A stretch of DNA of 64,000 nt from Fen-1362 sp049516395 (GCA_049516395.1 JBEKTD010000006.1:84953-148952), one strand, 5' to 3'. Positions 44,503 to 53,887 are shown, numbered from the stretch's first letter. Notes: generated by a model not told the origin, from the sequence alone. Numbers and translations are program-made.

Positions 44503-44600
44503 AGAAGCTGTAATTTATAATTTATCCGCGGAATAGTCAAGCAGGAAACACCATTGCGGGCTTTATAAAGGTGAGGAAAAATGGTAAATTAGAGGGCTAT

Positions 44601-44831
44601 ATGAAAAGCAGGTGTCCGGTATGTGATAAGGTTATCGATGAGGCAACTCGGCAGAACAGCCGGATTGCAAAGTTTTACCCTTTTTGCAGCAACCGATGCA
44701 AATTGATAGACCTGGGTAAATGGTTCGACGGCAATTACAGGATAGCCGCACAAACAAATGAAGAAGAGGAAGTAGGCAAAGACGAACAGGCCGCCAAAGC
44801 AAATAACCGGGACAAAACCGAAAACGGTTGA
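44601..44831 (+). CDS. yacG: DNA gyrase inhibitor/zinc protein YacG
   Basis: A 76-residue zinc-ribbon protein. CPVCDKVI and FCSNRCKLIDLGKWFDGNYRI give the four zinc cysteines and the family signature. E. coli YacG binds gyrase. I chose the ATG at 44601 with GAGGG upstream rather than a GTG at 44571. The tail is acidic and glutamate-rich. Confidence 0.9.
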   Translation: MKSRCPVCDKVIDEATRQNSRIAKFYPFCSNRCKLIDLGKWFDGNYRIAAQTNEEEEVGKDEQAAKANNRDKTENG

Positions 44832-44927
44832 CAAACCGCAAATATCCGCCAATAATACGGTTGTGGTATTGCAGCATTGATTCGGAGCGTGTTGCAGGTC
44901 AATCGAAGCTGTTTGAAAGGAATCAAA

Positions 44928-46184
44928 ATGAACGGCGAAAACCAGGCGGGCATAATTCTCGACAGCTTGCTGTTTCCGAGGATATTCCGCAGCTTCCGGA
45001 TGGCGATACAGCCGAGCAAACTGATAATCGCGTTTTGTATGATAGCGATGACGGGCTTAGTCGGCTGGCTTATGGATTTGCCGAAAACAGTGGTAACAAC
45101 GCCGGGGACAAACGGCGCCGAGACGGAGCTTAACCTCTTCCTCAACGCACCGGAGCGGCTCGATTCGTATATCGAAAGAAACGCCGATACCGAACACCAC
45201 AGGGGCGTATTTTCGACGATGTGGGATTTCGGTATCGCGAAATTTCACGGCTCACTAAAAGCAATTTTCCGATTCGACCTGTTCGGCGTCCTGGATAACA
45301 TCCAAGAGTACCTGCGGGCAATAAAATGGACAATCCGGTACCACTTCCTTTACTGCCTGATTTTTGCGGTGATAAATCTGAGCATAGCCGCGGTCGGCGG
45401 CGGCGCGATATGCCGAATCGCCGCGTTACAATTCGCGCAAAATGAAAAACCCGGCATCACAGAATCGCTGCGATTCAGCACAAAAAGATTCACTAGCTTC
45501 TTCGGAACACCCATCGTGCCTATGATAATAATCGCAATCGCCGGTATCTTCGTAGTATTGGTTGGCCTGATAAGTGATATTCCGTTCGGCCTGGGAGAGA
45601 TTGGCACGGGGCTTTTAATGCTGCCCGCCCTCGCCGCCGGGGCAATCATAGCCGCCGTCCTGCTGGGCGTTATCGGCGGACTTAATTTGGCATTCCCCGC
45701 CGTCGCGTATGACGGCTCCGACGGCCTCGACGCCGTCAGCCGCTCATTCAACTACGTTTACGCCAAACCCTGGCGACTTGGCTTTTATACAGCGACAGCG
45801 GTAATCTACGGCGCGATTTGTTATATCTTCGTTCGTTTCTTCGCGTTTCTCCTCTTATGGTCAACATACAGGGGGCTTCGCGTGGGGGCTATTACGCAAA
45901 GCGCCTGCGGCCTGACGGATAAAATTGCCGCGATTTGGCCTGAACCGACTTTTCCCCGCCTGCTGGCATACTCTCAGGCAACCGGTAGCAGTTCGGAATC
46001 AATAGCGGCGTTTCTTGTATATCTTTCCGCTCTTGTAATAGTCGGCCTGGTGGCATCATTCATAATCAGCTTTTATTTCTCGTCGAACACCGTGATATAC
46101 GCGTTAATGCGAAATCAGGTGGATGAGACGCCGCTGGAGACGGTTTACACCGAAACAGCGGAAATAAAAGGCCCGTCCGCCTGA
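44928..46184 (+). CDS. Multi-pass membrane protein of unknown function
   Basis: A 418-residue protein with about six or seven membrane helices, starting with LIIAFCMIAMTGLVGWLM and ending with LVIVGLVASFIISFYFSSN. A soluble loop of about 75 residues follows the first helix. AAAGGA lies before the ATG at 44928. I recognise no motif. The loop GGLNLAFPAVAYDGSDGLDAVSRSFNYV resembles glycerophosphodiester-phosphodiesterase-associated or DUF4013-like membrane proteins only in style. Confidence 0.65.
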   Translation: MNGENQAGIILDSLLFPRIFRSFRMAIQPSKLIIAFCMIAMTGLVGWLMDLPKTVVTTPGTNGAETELNLFLNAPERLDSYIERNADTEHHRGVFSTMWDFGIAKFHGSLKAIFRFDLFGVLDNIQEYLRAIKWTIRYHFLYCLIFAVINLSIAAVGGGAICRIAALQFAQNEKPGITESLRFSTKRFTSFFGTPIVPMIIIAIAGIFVVLVGLISDIPFGLGEIGTGLLMLPALAAGAIIAAVLLGVIGGLNLAFPAVAYDGSDGLDAVSRSFNYVYAKPWRLGFYTATAVIYGAICYIFVRFFAFLLLWSTYRGLRVGAITQSACGLTDKIAAIWPEPTFPRLLAYSQATGSSSESIAAFLVYLSALVIVGLVASFIISFYFSSNTVIYALMRNQVDETPLETVYTETAEIKGPSA

Positions 46185-46362
46185 GTTGACCGCCAACCAT
46201 TAAAACTGTAAGATAACGCCAAAACTATTATGATATAATGCTTTAAAATACCACACTAACTGTCCGATAAACATGCCGGCGGCGTTTCGGGCAGCCATTT
46301 AAGTGACAATAGAAGAGTATATCTTTCATAATGCAGGTGGCTTGGCCTGCCGATACTAAGTT

Positions 46363-48315
46363 ATGACCGAACCAAACTCTGATAAGCAGACAAATTATAA
46401 AACCGCAAACCCCGCGGCTTCCCAATCCGCGCCTAATGCGATTTTGAAGTTTCGCAGGCCTCTTATAGTACTGGCGCATCTTGCAGCGTTCGCGGTGTCA
46501 CTACTGATGTCCTTCCTGGCAACATCGAATATGCAGCTCCAGACAGAGTGGCTGACAAGACAATATCCGGCCCTGCTGGTATTGGCCCTTATCATCAAAA
46601 CAGTGATTTTCGGACTCTTCAAGCAATATCGCGGGTGGTGGCGGTACGTCGGTATATCGGATTTGACGGGCATAGTGAGGTCGTCGCTTGTCAGCACAAT
46701 GCTGCTCTTCGGGGTGTGGGTAGCAGGGCTGTATATCGACCCTGTCCGAAAAAACATTCCGAACATATTTGACGTCAGCCAAGCGGTATTTGTGGTGGAT
46801 ATGTTCTGCACCATATTACTCCTCGCCGGGCTTCGCATGGTCATCCGGCTGTATTACGAGGAATTCCGCACGGTCGAAGCGGGCAAACTAAAGCGATTTT
46901 TGATTGTGGGAGCGGGCAACACCGGCGAATCACTTCTGCGAGAGATTCATCGAATGACCGTGGCCGAATATGATGTTGTGGGTTTCATCGATGACGACCC
47001 CGTCAAGCAGGATATACGCATACATGATATCCCGGTTCTGGGGACAGTTGAGCAGCTTCCTGAGATATGCAGGGAGAAAAACATCGAGGAGGTTGCCATC
47101 GCGATGCCGTCGGCGACGGTTCCCCAGCGAAGACGCGTTGTGCAGGTCTGCCAGGGGACAAAGGTCCGCTTCAGGACGGTCCCGTCGATGACTGATATTG
47201 CGGGGGGCAAATTCAGGGTTTCACAGATTCGCGACGTGGATATTAACGACCTGCTGGGCCGCGAGGCAATCCAGCTTGACACGGATTCGATAGAGGCATT
47301 CATAAAAGGTAAAACGATTTTAGTTACCGGCGCGGGCGGCTCAATCGGCTCAGAGATGTGCCGACAGATTTGCCGTTTCGGGCCTAAACTGCTGCTGCTC
47401 GTCGAGCAGGCGGAAAACCCCCTGTTCTATATCGAGCGGGAGCTTCGTGAAAGGTTCCCGGATATCGCTATGACTGCGGTTGTGTGCGACATCACCGACC
47501 AGCTTCGAGTTGAGGGTATTTTCGAGAAATACAGACCTGAAATAATCATACACGCTGCGGCGCACAAACACGTGCCTTTGATGGAAGGCAACCCGGGTGA
47601 GGCGATTAAAAACAACGTCGTGGGTAGCCGCACGGTCGCGGACGCCGCGGATAAATTCGGCGCAAGCAGCTTCGTTATGATAAGCACCGACAAAGCGGTC
47701 AATCCCACAAGCATAATGGGGTCATCCAAGCGAATCGCGGAAACTTATGTGCAGGACCTCAACAGAACAAGCAAAACACATTTTGTTACGGTGCGGTTCG
47801 GCAACGTGCTTGGCTCAGAGGGCTCGGTTGTCCCAATCTTCAAAAAGCAGATTGCACAGGGCGGCCCCGTAACGGTAACGCATCCGGAAATGAAACGCTA
47901 CTTTATGACCATACCCGAAGCCAGCCAGCTTGTCCTTCAGGCGGCCTCGATGGGCAAAGGCGGCGAGATTTTCCTGCTCGATATGGGCGAGCCGGTGAAG
48001 ATTGTCGATTTGGCGACGGAATTGATTACCTTAAGCGGCTTCAGGCCGGGCGTTGATATCGAGATAGTTTTCACGGGATTACGTCCCGGCGAAAAGCTCT
48101 TCGAGGAGCTTTCGATAAAGGGCGAGGACATGCAGGAAACCAGGCACCCGAAAATCGGCATCTGGAAGAATATCCCGATGGACCGCGACCGGCTGCGGGC
48201 GAAAATCGAGGAGCTTGTGGCAGTCGCGAAAATCGGTGAGCGAGCTGCTATAGTAGCGATGATTAAAGAGATTGTCCCCGAATACATCGGCGGCAACGGC
48301 AACAAGACAAATTAG
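46363..48315 (+). CDS. Membrane-bound NDP-sugar 4,6-dehydratase/epimerase (CapD/WbpM/PglF family)
   Basis: A 650-residue protein with four N-terminal membrane helices and two Rossmann parts. The first is a degenerate nucleotide-binding domain (FLIVGAGNTGESLLRE). The second is catalytic: ILVTGAGGSIGSEMCRQI binds NAD, ISTDKAVNPTSIMGSSKR carries the dehydratase active-site region in place of YxxxK, and GLRPGEKLFEEL is the family ending. It most likely converts UDP-GlcNAc to a 4-keto-6-deoxy sugar for surface glycan or protein glycosylation. The upstream gap contains TATAAT (46234-46239). Confidence 0.93.
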   Translation: MTEPNSDKQTNYKTANPAASQSAPNAILKFRRPLIVLAHLAAFAVSLLMSFLATSNMQLQTEWLTRQYPALLVLALIIKTVIFGLFKQYRGWWRYVGISDLTGIVRSSLVSTMLLFGVWVAGLYIDPVRKNIPNIFDVSQAVFVVDMFCTILLLAGLRMVIRLYYEEFRTVEAGKLKRFLIVGAGNTGESLLREIHRMTVAEYDVVGFIDDDPVKQDIRIHDIPVLGTVEQLPEICREKNIEEVAIAMPSATVPQRRRVVQVCQGTKVRFRTVPSMTDIAGGKFRVSQIRDVDINDLLGREAIQLDTDSIEAFIKGKTILVTGAGGSIGSEMCRQICRFGPKLLLLVEQAENPLFYIERELRERFPDIAMTAVVCDITDQLRVEGIFEKYRPEIIIHAAAHKHVPLMEGNPGEAIKNNVVGSRTVADAADKFGASSFVMISTDKAVNPTSIMGSSKRIAETYVQDLNRTSKTHFVTVRFGNVLGSEGSVVPIFKKQIAQGGPVTVTHPEMKRYFMTIPEASQLVLQAASMGKGGEIFLLDMGEPVKIVDLATELITLSGFRPGVDIEIVFTGLRPGEKLFEELSIKGEDMQETRHPKIGIWKNIPMDRDRLRAKIEELVAVAKIGERAAIVAMIKEIVPEYIGGNGNKTN

Positions 48316-48343
48316 CTTCCCTTGTATCAACGAAACAAAAAGA

Positions 48344-48376
48344 AAGGGCCGGTTTTAAAGCCGGCCCTTGTTTTTT
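48344..48376. terminator. Bidirectional terminator between the dehydratase and xerC
   Basis: AAGGGCCGG, an eight-base loop and CCGGCCCTT are followed on the plus strand by GTTTTTT and on the minus strand by TTTCTTTTTG. It therefore serves both converging genes. Confidence 0.9.
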
Positions 48377-48393
48377 AGCACTGTAAAATCCGA

Positions 48394-49416
48394 TTAGTTT
48401 TCAGATTTCGGCGGTTCGTTCTCCCTCGGATGTGCAGCGGAGTAAACTTCCTTGATTTTGCCTGTCGTCAGGTGCGTGTATATCTGGGTAGTTGAAAGCG
48501 ACTGATGGCCTAACAACTCCTGAACGCTGCGAAGGTCTGCACCGCGATTGAGCATATGGGTGGCAAAGCTGTGCCGTAGCGTATGCGGGCTGATTGCGGG
48601 GTCGAGGCCCGCCATTTTGAGGTATTTATCCATTTTCCGGCGGACGCTTCGAGTGCTTAGGCGTTTGCCGTGCTTATTGACGAACAGGACCTTGCTGTCA
48701 AAGTTGCCGTTGAGCTGGGCGCGTTTGTTCCTGAACTCCATATAATGCTGGACGATTTGCAGGACTGATGAGCTTATGGGGCAGATTCTTTCTTTTTTGC
48801 CCTTGCCCCTGATGTGAACGACTTCGCCGAGGAAATCGACATCTTCAAGATTTAGCGCGACAATTTCGCTGACCCGCATGCCGGTGCTGTAAAGCGTTTC
48901 CATAATCGCCCTGTCGCGGGCGCCGAGCCAGCTATCTGTCGGCGGCGTTTCGAGCAGGCGTTTTACCTGCTCATATTCGAGGAAACGCGGAAGGCGTTTT
49001 TCCTGCTTCGGCGTGCGTATGCCGATGACAGGGTTCGAGCTTACACGGTTTCTTTTTACAAGGAACTTATAGAAGCTGCGAAGGGTCGCGAGCTTGCGTG
49101 CGATTGTTGCCTTTGAGTACTGCTTTTCATTCAGCGACGTCATATACGACCTTATGGCATTAACATCGGCTGATGCGAGCAACTGGTCAATATCGACTTT
49201 GGGCTGGGTCGCGACCGCGGTAGCCGTGCCGGAGTCGTGTAAGCCAAGCCCGTCGTCGTGGCCATGCATATCGGAACCGCCTGTGCCGCCGTGGCCGGTG
49301 AGAAACGCACCGAACTGAAGCAGGTCAACGCCGTAGCACTTGGCCGTATGGGGGCTGAAACGTTTTTCGAACTGGAGGTAGTTTAGAAAGTCCTGAATAA
49401 TTACGCTGTCTTCCAT
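48394..49416 (-). CDS. xerC: Tyrosine recombinase XerC/XerD with a His/Gly-rich insert
   Basis: Resolves chromosome dimers at dif with a partner recombinase. All catalytic residues are present: Arg181 (GMRVSEI), Lys205 (RGKGKKER), His278 and Arg281 (HTLRHSF), His304 (LGHQSLS) and Tyr313 (QIYTH). The 340-residue length exceeds the usual about 300 because residues 41-72 of the core-binding domain form a glycine/histidine/aspartate-rich insert (GGTGGSDMHGHDDGLGLH). No mobile-element context is seen, so this is the housekeeping enzyme. XerC versus XerD is uncertain. Confidence 0.88.
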   Translation of the reverse strand: MEDSVIIQDFLNYLQFEKRFSPHTAKCYGVDLLQFGAFLTGHGGTGGSDMHGHDDGLGLHDSGTATAVATQPKVDIDQLLASADVNAIRSYMTSLNEKQYSKATIARKLATLRSFYKFLVKRNRVSSNPVIGIRTPKQEKRLPRFLEYEQVKRLLETPPTDSWLGARDRAIMETLYSTGMRVSEIVALNLEDVDFLGEVVHIRGKGKKERICPISSSVLQIVQHYMEFRNKRAQLNGNFDSKVLFVNKHGKRLSTRSVRRKMDKYLKMAGLDPAISPHTLRHSFATHMLNRGADLRSVQELLGHQSLSTTQIYTHLTTGKIKEVYSAAHPRENEPPKSEN

Positions 49417-49440
49417 AACTTATCCGCCTTTATCACAAGC

Positions 49441-49471
49441 AAAAAAATGCGAGCCCCCGGAGAGGCCTCGC
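49441..49471 (-). terminator. Terminator after the 76-residue hypothetical gene
   Basis: On the minus strand GCGAGGCC and GGGGCTCGC form a stem with one mismatch, followed by ATTTTTTT. It also separates this gene from xerC. Confidence 0.7.
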
Positions 49472-49481
49472 GGTTTTTGGT

Positions 49482-49712
49482 TTATTGTTTAACTTTTACC
49501 TTGTCAGCAATTAGTTCGTCGGCCTGACCTATAAGGGACTGCGTAAGCTTGAAACTCAGGACGGCGGCATCGAACCAGTCAAAATCGGTCCGGCCGTTTC
49601 TGGCCTGGTCAACAAGGACATCCAGCAATTTATCCTCTGAGCCGGCTTCATACCGGAAGATAAACTTCTGTTTGCCCTTTTTGAGAATAAGTTGTTTGCT
49701 TGCTTTAGTCAC
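49482..49712 (-). CDS. Small hypothetical protein
   Basis: A 76-residue soluble protein. An N-terminal strand pair (QLILKKGKQKFIFRYEAG) leads to helices (KLLDVLVDQARN, DWFDAAVLSFKLTQSLI). The start is GTG at 49712 with AAGGAA rather far upstream. It has its own terminator, which supports it being a real gene. I recognise no family. Confidence 0.6.
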   Translation of the reverse strand: MTKASKQLILKKGKQKFIFRYEAGSEDKLLDVLVDQARNGRTDFDWFDAAVLSFKLTQSLIGQADELIADKVKVKQ

Positions 49713-49958
49713 AGCGACCAGGTTCCTTCATTTCTAAATTCCACCGGGGACGACATTCCCCTTTTCTTTATCGGTCGTAATACGGAACACTTAAGTGGCC
49801 TGGTATAATTTTTTTCACCGGAGGCGATAATATCGCCGTTGGCTAAAAGGCCACAGGAGTTTTATCGGCCAATAGGCCACAGGTCTTTACAAATTGAAGG
49901 GGATTGTTGTGAGATTTTAGAGGATTTTCACGGTCGCAATAGCTTACGGCCGTTGCGG

Positions 49959-50891
49959 TTAAAACGCCCCGAAGAACGTTTTACCCTGCTTGTTTTCGGA
50001 CCATATTACACCCTGGTCTTTAAGCTCGTCGAGATAGACCAGCGCATCGGCGGCATCGAGGCCGAGGACCGAGCAAACGTCGTTTAGCGAACAAGGTCTG
50101 CGTTTCAGCATTGATAACAGTGTTTGAGGAACATCGGAGGCAGTTTTTCGACAGTGTCCGGATACGAAATCCGCAATAACTTCACAATTAGGGGAAAGCC
50201 GGCGGGCTATCTCTTCAAGCTTGTCGGGGGCCACTTTTTCGATATTTTTTTCGGCGGTCGGCCTGACGGCGGTATTCAAATGAACCTTGTCGGGACGAAT
50301 TTTTTTTATCGCCTCGGAAATTTTTGCAACCTGGGTATCGTCAGTGTTCAATTTATCAACGAAAAAAACCTCGAGCCAGATTTGGCCCGGATAATCCCTT
50401 TTTAATGCGCACAAGCCTTCTACAAGCATATTAAAAGTAAGCTGTTCGACCGGGCGATTGATGGCCTCATAGGTTTGCTGGTCGCCCGCGTCCAAAGACG
50501 GCAGAATCACGTCGGCGCCGGCACAATCTCTCCTGACCTCTGGCAGGTAAAAAAGCGTGCTGTTCGTAAGGACAGCCACGGGAATAGAGGTTATTTTTTT
50601 GATACCCGCTATGAGCCGGCCAATACCTGAGTGCAGCGTGGGTTCGCCTGAACCGCCAAGGGTTATGTAGTCAGCCGCAAGACCGGCATCCAGAACCCCC
50701 TGCACTTCGGCAAGAATATCGTTGACCGGCACGTATTCTTTCCGCTCAAGGGTTTTGCAGGTGGTCTTGCCGAGCTGGCAATAAACGCAATCAAGGGTGC
50801 AGGTCTTGAAAGGGACGATATCTACGCCCAAACTGAGTCCCAGCCGGCGAGAGGGCACCGGCCCATAAAGATGTTTGCCCGTGTCAGCCAT
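49959..50891 (-). CDS. Radical SAM protein (COG0731 type) with winged-helix tail
   Basis: A 310-residue iron-sulfur enzyme. It opens with YGPVPSRRLG and has the cluster motif CTLDCVYC, then LGGSGEPTL and LPSLDAGDQQTYEAINRP. This is the pattern of the COG0731 group related to wyosine-base enzymes. The last about 65 residues look like a winged helix (LLSMLKRRPCSLNDVCSVLG). The bacterial function is not established. It lies three bases after kdsA and is co-transcribed with it. Confidence 0.85.
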   Translation of the reverse strand: MADTGKHLYGPVPSRRLGLSLGVDIVPFKTCTLDCVYCQLGKTTCKTLERKEYVPVNDILAEVQGVLDAGLAADYITLGGSGEPTLHSGIGRLIAGIKKITSIPVAVLTNSTLFYLPEVRRDCAGADVILPSLDAGDQQTYEAINRPVEQLTFNMLVEGLCALKRDYPGQIWLEVFFVDKLNTDDTQVAKISEAIKKIRPDKVHLNTAVRPTAEKNIEKVAPDKLEEIARRLSPNCEVIADFVSGHCRKTASDVPQTLLSMLKRRPCSLNDVCSVLGLDAADALVYLDELKDQGVIWSENKQGKTFFGAF

Positions 50892-50894
50892 TTT

Positions 50895-51722
50895 TCACTC
50901 CCCGCCGGTTATTTCGAAGATTCTTCTGCAATCCGTTAGCAGCTCTCCAACCCATTCAATGGGCATAACAACAGCGGAGTCGGATTTGGCTTGCCGAGGG
51001 TTGGTATGAACCTCAAGGAAAAGGGCGTTTGCGCCAGCGGCAATCGCTGCTTTTGCGAGGATAGGGGCGAACTGCCGCCTGCCCCCCGTCGTGTTGCCCA
51101 GCCCCCCCGGCTGCTGGGTGCTGTGGGTGGCGTCGAAAACGACGGGGCAGCCAAGGCCCTTCATAATACTGATAGCGGTCATATCGTTGACAAGTCGATT
51201 GTAGCCGAAGAACGTGCCGCGTTCGGTGAGCATTATTTTGTCATTGCCGCACGAGCGAATCTTCTCGACAACGTTGGTCATTTCTTTGGGCGAAAGGAAC
51301 TGCCCTTTTTTGACGTTTACCGGCTTGCCCGTCTCGGCGCAGGCGCAGAGCAAATCGGTCTGCCTGCACAAAAAAGCGGGAATCTGAAGGGCATCGACAA
51401 CTTTAGCGACCTTTTCGGCCTGCTCGGGCAGATGAACGTCGGTCATAATTGGCAATTTAACCTTATCCCGCACGGCGGCTAAGATTTCGAGGCCTTTTTT
51501 CAGCCCCGGGCCTCGAAAACTGCTTACACTGCTGCGGTTTGCCTTGTCGAAACTGGCCTTGTAAATAACTCCTATACCTGTGCGTGAGGAAATATCCGCG
51601 AGCCGATTAGCGATATCAAGGCAGATTTGCTTTGTCTCGATTACGCAGGGTCCTGCGATTAGAAACATCGGGGCCTTGAGGCCGATATCGATAGAACCGA
51701 TTTTGAAGGTTTTAGCTTGCAT
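50895..51722 (-). CDS. kdsA: 3-deoxy-8-phosphooctulonate synthase
   Basis: Makes KDO-8-phosphate from arabinose-5-phosphate and PEP for lipopolysaccharide cores. The 275-residue barrel shows FLIAGPCVIE, YKASFDKANRSS, MTDVHLPEQ and the PVVFDATHSTQQPGG stretch. The presence of the cysteine in IAGPC suits the metal-dependent subclass. It implies a Gram-negative envelope with KDO. A good promoter lies just upstream. Confidence 0.95.
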   Translation of the reverse strand: MQAKTFKIGSIDIGLKAPMFLIAGPCVIETKQICLDIANRLADISSRTGIGVIYKASFDKANRSSVSSFRGPGLKKGLEILAAVRDKVKLPIMTDVHLPEQAEKVAKVVDALQIPAFLCRQTDLLCACAETGKPVNVKKGQFLSPKEMTNVVEKIRSCGNDKIMLTERGTFFGYNRLVNDMTAISIMKGLGCPVVFDATHSTQQPGGLGNTTGGRRQFAPILAKAAIAAGANALFLEVHTNPRQAKSDSAVVMPIEWVGELLTDCRRIFEITGGE

Positions 51723-51734
51723 ATCTGTCGTCTC

Positions 51735-51763
51735 ATTATCAACATTATTTGGTCGGTTGTCAA
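51735..51763 (-). promoter_or_regulatory. Promoter of kdsA
   Basis: On the minus strand TTGACA (51763-51758), a 17-base spacer and GATAAT (51740-51735), ending 13 bases before the kdsA ATG. The leader is therefore very short. Confidence 0.75.
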
Positions 51764-52142
51764 ACCCCTATTACTGCGCTTGGTAAGTTCCTGGGCTATT
51801 ATTCGTTTAAAAAAAGCCGCGAGCATTTTTTTTGTGAAGCTTACCGCGTTTTTTTAGGCCGAAACGGGGGTTTTTGAAGGGATAGCCCTAAAAAAACCAA
51901 AAAACATGCCGATTTTTCCAAGTTTATGCTTGACAATGTCAATAGGGAAGGAGATTCTTGATGAGTTGGATTAGGTAGGTCTGTTTTCTGGACTTACAGG
52001 AAAGAAGAGCGAGAGTGACGAAAAGAAGGAAAGAGAGCGTTAGTTTTGTACTCATACAAAATGAGTATCCCTCTGTTATTTCACACAATATCGGCACTCA
52101 CTGCTTAAAATCTATTTATTAGCATTTTTTGAGGAGTAGAGA
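51764..52142 (+). other. Long upstream region of the PEP-CTERM gene
   Basis: About 380 bases without a gene. It holds TTGACAATGTCAA (51930-51942), a perfect palindrome that includes a -35-like TTGACA. A purine-rich stretch of GAAAG-type words follows (about 52000-52040), and an ACTCAT/ATGAGT hairpin. These suggest a regulated leader, but no known element is recognised. Confidence 0.45.
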
Positions 52143-52736
52143 ATGAAAAAGTTAATTGCAATTTGTTTGGTATGTGCGTGTGTGTTGTTAATCACGACGG
52201 CGGCATGGGGTACGATGAACATCAGCTTCGACGAGAATGGCCACGGCGACGTTGATGGAACCAAGCTCGTGTGGGGTATGGGAATCCCGCCACAAGCCGG
52301 TGAGTATGACCAGTACGCCACTCTGTATTACGAACTCCCAAATACTGTAGTTGAAGGAGATTTAGTGATTTACGAGACGCTTCAGGGCCCCTACAGTGAC
52401 GTTTTGAGATTCGTCAATGTAGGAAGCACCACCCCCATCGGCCGCGTTTACGTATACTCTGACAATAGCGATGGCGTTGATGCTCTGGCGGACACCGGTA
52501 TTCCCGGCACTTTAATCTCTACCCTCGATGCAAGGAATGAACAGGGAACTGAGAATGGCTGGAACGGCTTGGTCTATACGGCCTACTACATTTCTGAGGG
52601 GCAGTACTATTCGCCGGGATATATGGAAGGTGAAACCGTGACTTATAACTTCACCAGTGACGTCCCCGAGCCGGCGACGATTTGTCTGCTCAGTATTGGT
52701 GCATTGGGTCTGTTGAGAAACCGAAGGTTCCGCTAA
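52143..52736 (+). CDS. Secreted PEP-CTERM protein
   Basis: A 197-residue protein with a signal peptide (LIAICLVCACVLLITTAAWG), a beta-rich middle without cysteines, and a C-terminal sorting tail: VPEPATICLLSIGALGLL followed by RNRRFR. This PEP motif, membrane helix and basic end is recognised by exosortase, which attaches or releases the protein at the cell surface with exopolysaccharide. GAGG lies before the ATG, and a terminator follows. No exosortase gene is in the window. Confidence 0.9.
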   Translation: MKKLIAICLVCACVLLITTAAWGTMNISFDENGHGDVDGTKLVWGMGIPPQAGEYDQYATLYYELPNTVVEGDLVIYETLQGPYSDVLRFVNVGSTTPIGRVYVYSDNSDGVDALADTGIPGTLISTLDARNEQGTENGWNGLVYTAYYISEGQYYSPGYMEGETVTYNFTSDVPEPATICLLSIGALGLLRNRRFR

Positions 52737-52791
52737 AGCGAAAACGCAGGGCATAAAAAGCTCGAAAAGATAACTTGTGTTACAAACCAAA

Positions 52792-52819
52792 GGGCTGTGC
52801 GAACAACACAGCCCTTTTT
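52792..52819 (+). terminator. Terminator of the PEP-CTERM gene
   Basis: GGGCTGTG, a seven-base loop and CACAGCCC are followed by five T. Confidence 0.92.
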
Positions 52820-52889
52820 CCATTTTTTATGTCGGGTTACCAGCCCCAAAAACCTAAATAATAAGTCGAGAGATTTACGAAACGCCCTA

Positions 52890-53837
52890 CTATCTCAACG
52901 CCCTTAGAATTTGCGCCCTGATGCCCGCCGGCTTGGCGCCTTCCGGAACCATCACTCGCACCGCTTTGGGAATAATCGTTATCTGGACAGGCACTGCCGG
53001 ACCCGGGTCGCCGTCTATTTCAGTAGCCAGTTTCGGATTCGGGGAATTGATGGTTATCTTTTTACCCTGACGATAAATGACGTCGCCGCAGCGAGGGTGA
53101 TGCTGAAAAACAGTCATCACGGAATGTTTGACTAAATGCGTCCTGTGGAAGCACTTGTAAACGCAGATGTCGAGAAGACCGTCGCTGTAATCGGCACGTT
53201 CGAGAATGTTAAGGCCTATGGCATATCTGGAGATGTTGCCGACGAAAACAAGCCCCCGCCCGTCAAAAATCTGTTCGCCATCGACCTCGACGGTAATCGG
53301 GTCGAAACGGTATCGCCAGAAGGTTCGCCAGAGAGGCCAGAAGTAATCAAAATAATTGATGTGCCCGATACGATTACTGCTGACCTCGGCAACCACCTCG
53401 CCGTCAAAACCAAAACCGGCTATCGATGTAAAACACCTGCCGTTGGCGTTGCCGAGATCGAGGGTGCGAGTAAAACCGGCTTCGAATGTCCGCGTCAGCG
53501 TCTCAAACGACTTTTCGAGGCCCAATTCATTTGCAAGGAGATTTTCGGTGCCGCCGGGAATAATCAGCAACGGCTTATCGCTGCCCGAAAGCCCGTGCGC
53601 AACCTCCCTGATAGTGCCGTCGCCTCCCACGGTAACAACCATCGCGCAATTGGCGTCGGCAGCGGCATCCGATGCGAGTTCGCAGGCGTGCTCAAGCGAA
53701 CGGGTGAGATTCATACGGACCTCAAACCCCCTGCCCGTCAGGTATTCCTCGAATTGCCAGCCGGGAAGCTTCTCGCCGGTGCTCGCGCCGGACTTGGGGT
53801 TGATTATATAAGCAATGTAACCATCATCAGGTTTCAT
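52890..53837 (-). CDS. Diacylglycerol/sphingosine kinase family lipid kinase
   Basis: A 315-residue soluble lipid kinase of the DagK/YegS/LCB5 type. NPKSGAS near the start, VTVGGDGTIREVAHGL (nucleotide loop) and IPGGTENLLANELGL are conserved, and the C-terminal domain has EIDGDPG. The lipid substrate is unknown. It appears to be the last gene of the fmdB-leuS run on this strand. Confidence 0.9.
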   Translation of the reverse strand: MKPDDGYIAYIINPKSGASTGEKLPGWQFEEYLTGRGFEVRMNLTRSLEHACELASDAAADANCAMVVTVGGDGTIREVAHGLSGSDKPLLIIPGGTENLLANELGLEKSFETLTRTFEAGFTRTLDLGNANGRCFTSIAGFGFDGEVVAEVSSNRIGHINYFDYFWPLWRTFWRYRFDPITVEVDGEQIFDGRGLVFVGNISRYAIGLNILERADYSDGLLDICVYKCFHRTHLVKHSVMTVFQHHPRCGDVIYRQGKKITINSPNPKLATEIDGDPGPAVPVQITIIPKAVRVMVPEGAKPAGIRAQILRALR

Positions 53838-53850
53838 AGTATTATAATCA

Positions 53851-53886
53851 CTGCTTACTCTGTGTTAATCTGCGTAATCTGTGGTT
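53851..53886 (+). repeat. Spacer repeat 'CTGTGTTAATCTGCGTAATCTGTGG'-like
   Basis: TGTTAATCTGCGTAATC and TGTGGTTTCTAA fill the gap next to the CYTH gene and abut its stop codon. Confidence 0.75.
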
Positions 53887-53887
53887 T

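Noticed and set aside
48394..49416. A mobile-element integrase
   Set aside because: The recombinase has the Xer housekeeping layout, no attachment site or tRNA beside it and no element genes around it. It is also far from the glnS cassette.
52088..52106. A sigma-54-like GGCAC...TGC before the PEP-CTERM gene
   Set aside because: The spacing between GG and GC is eight bases rather than ten, so it does not fit a -24/-12 promoter.
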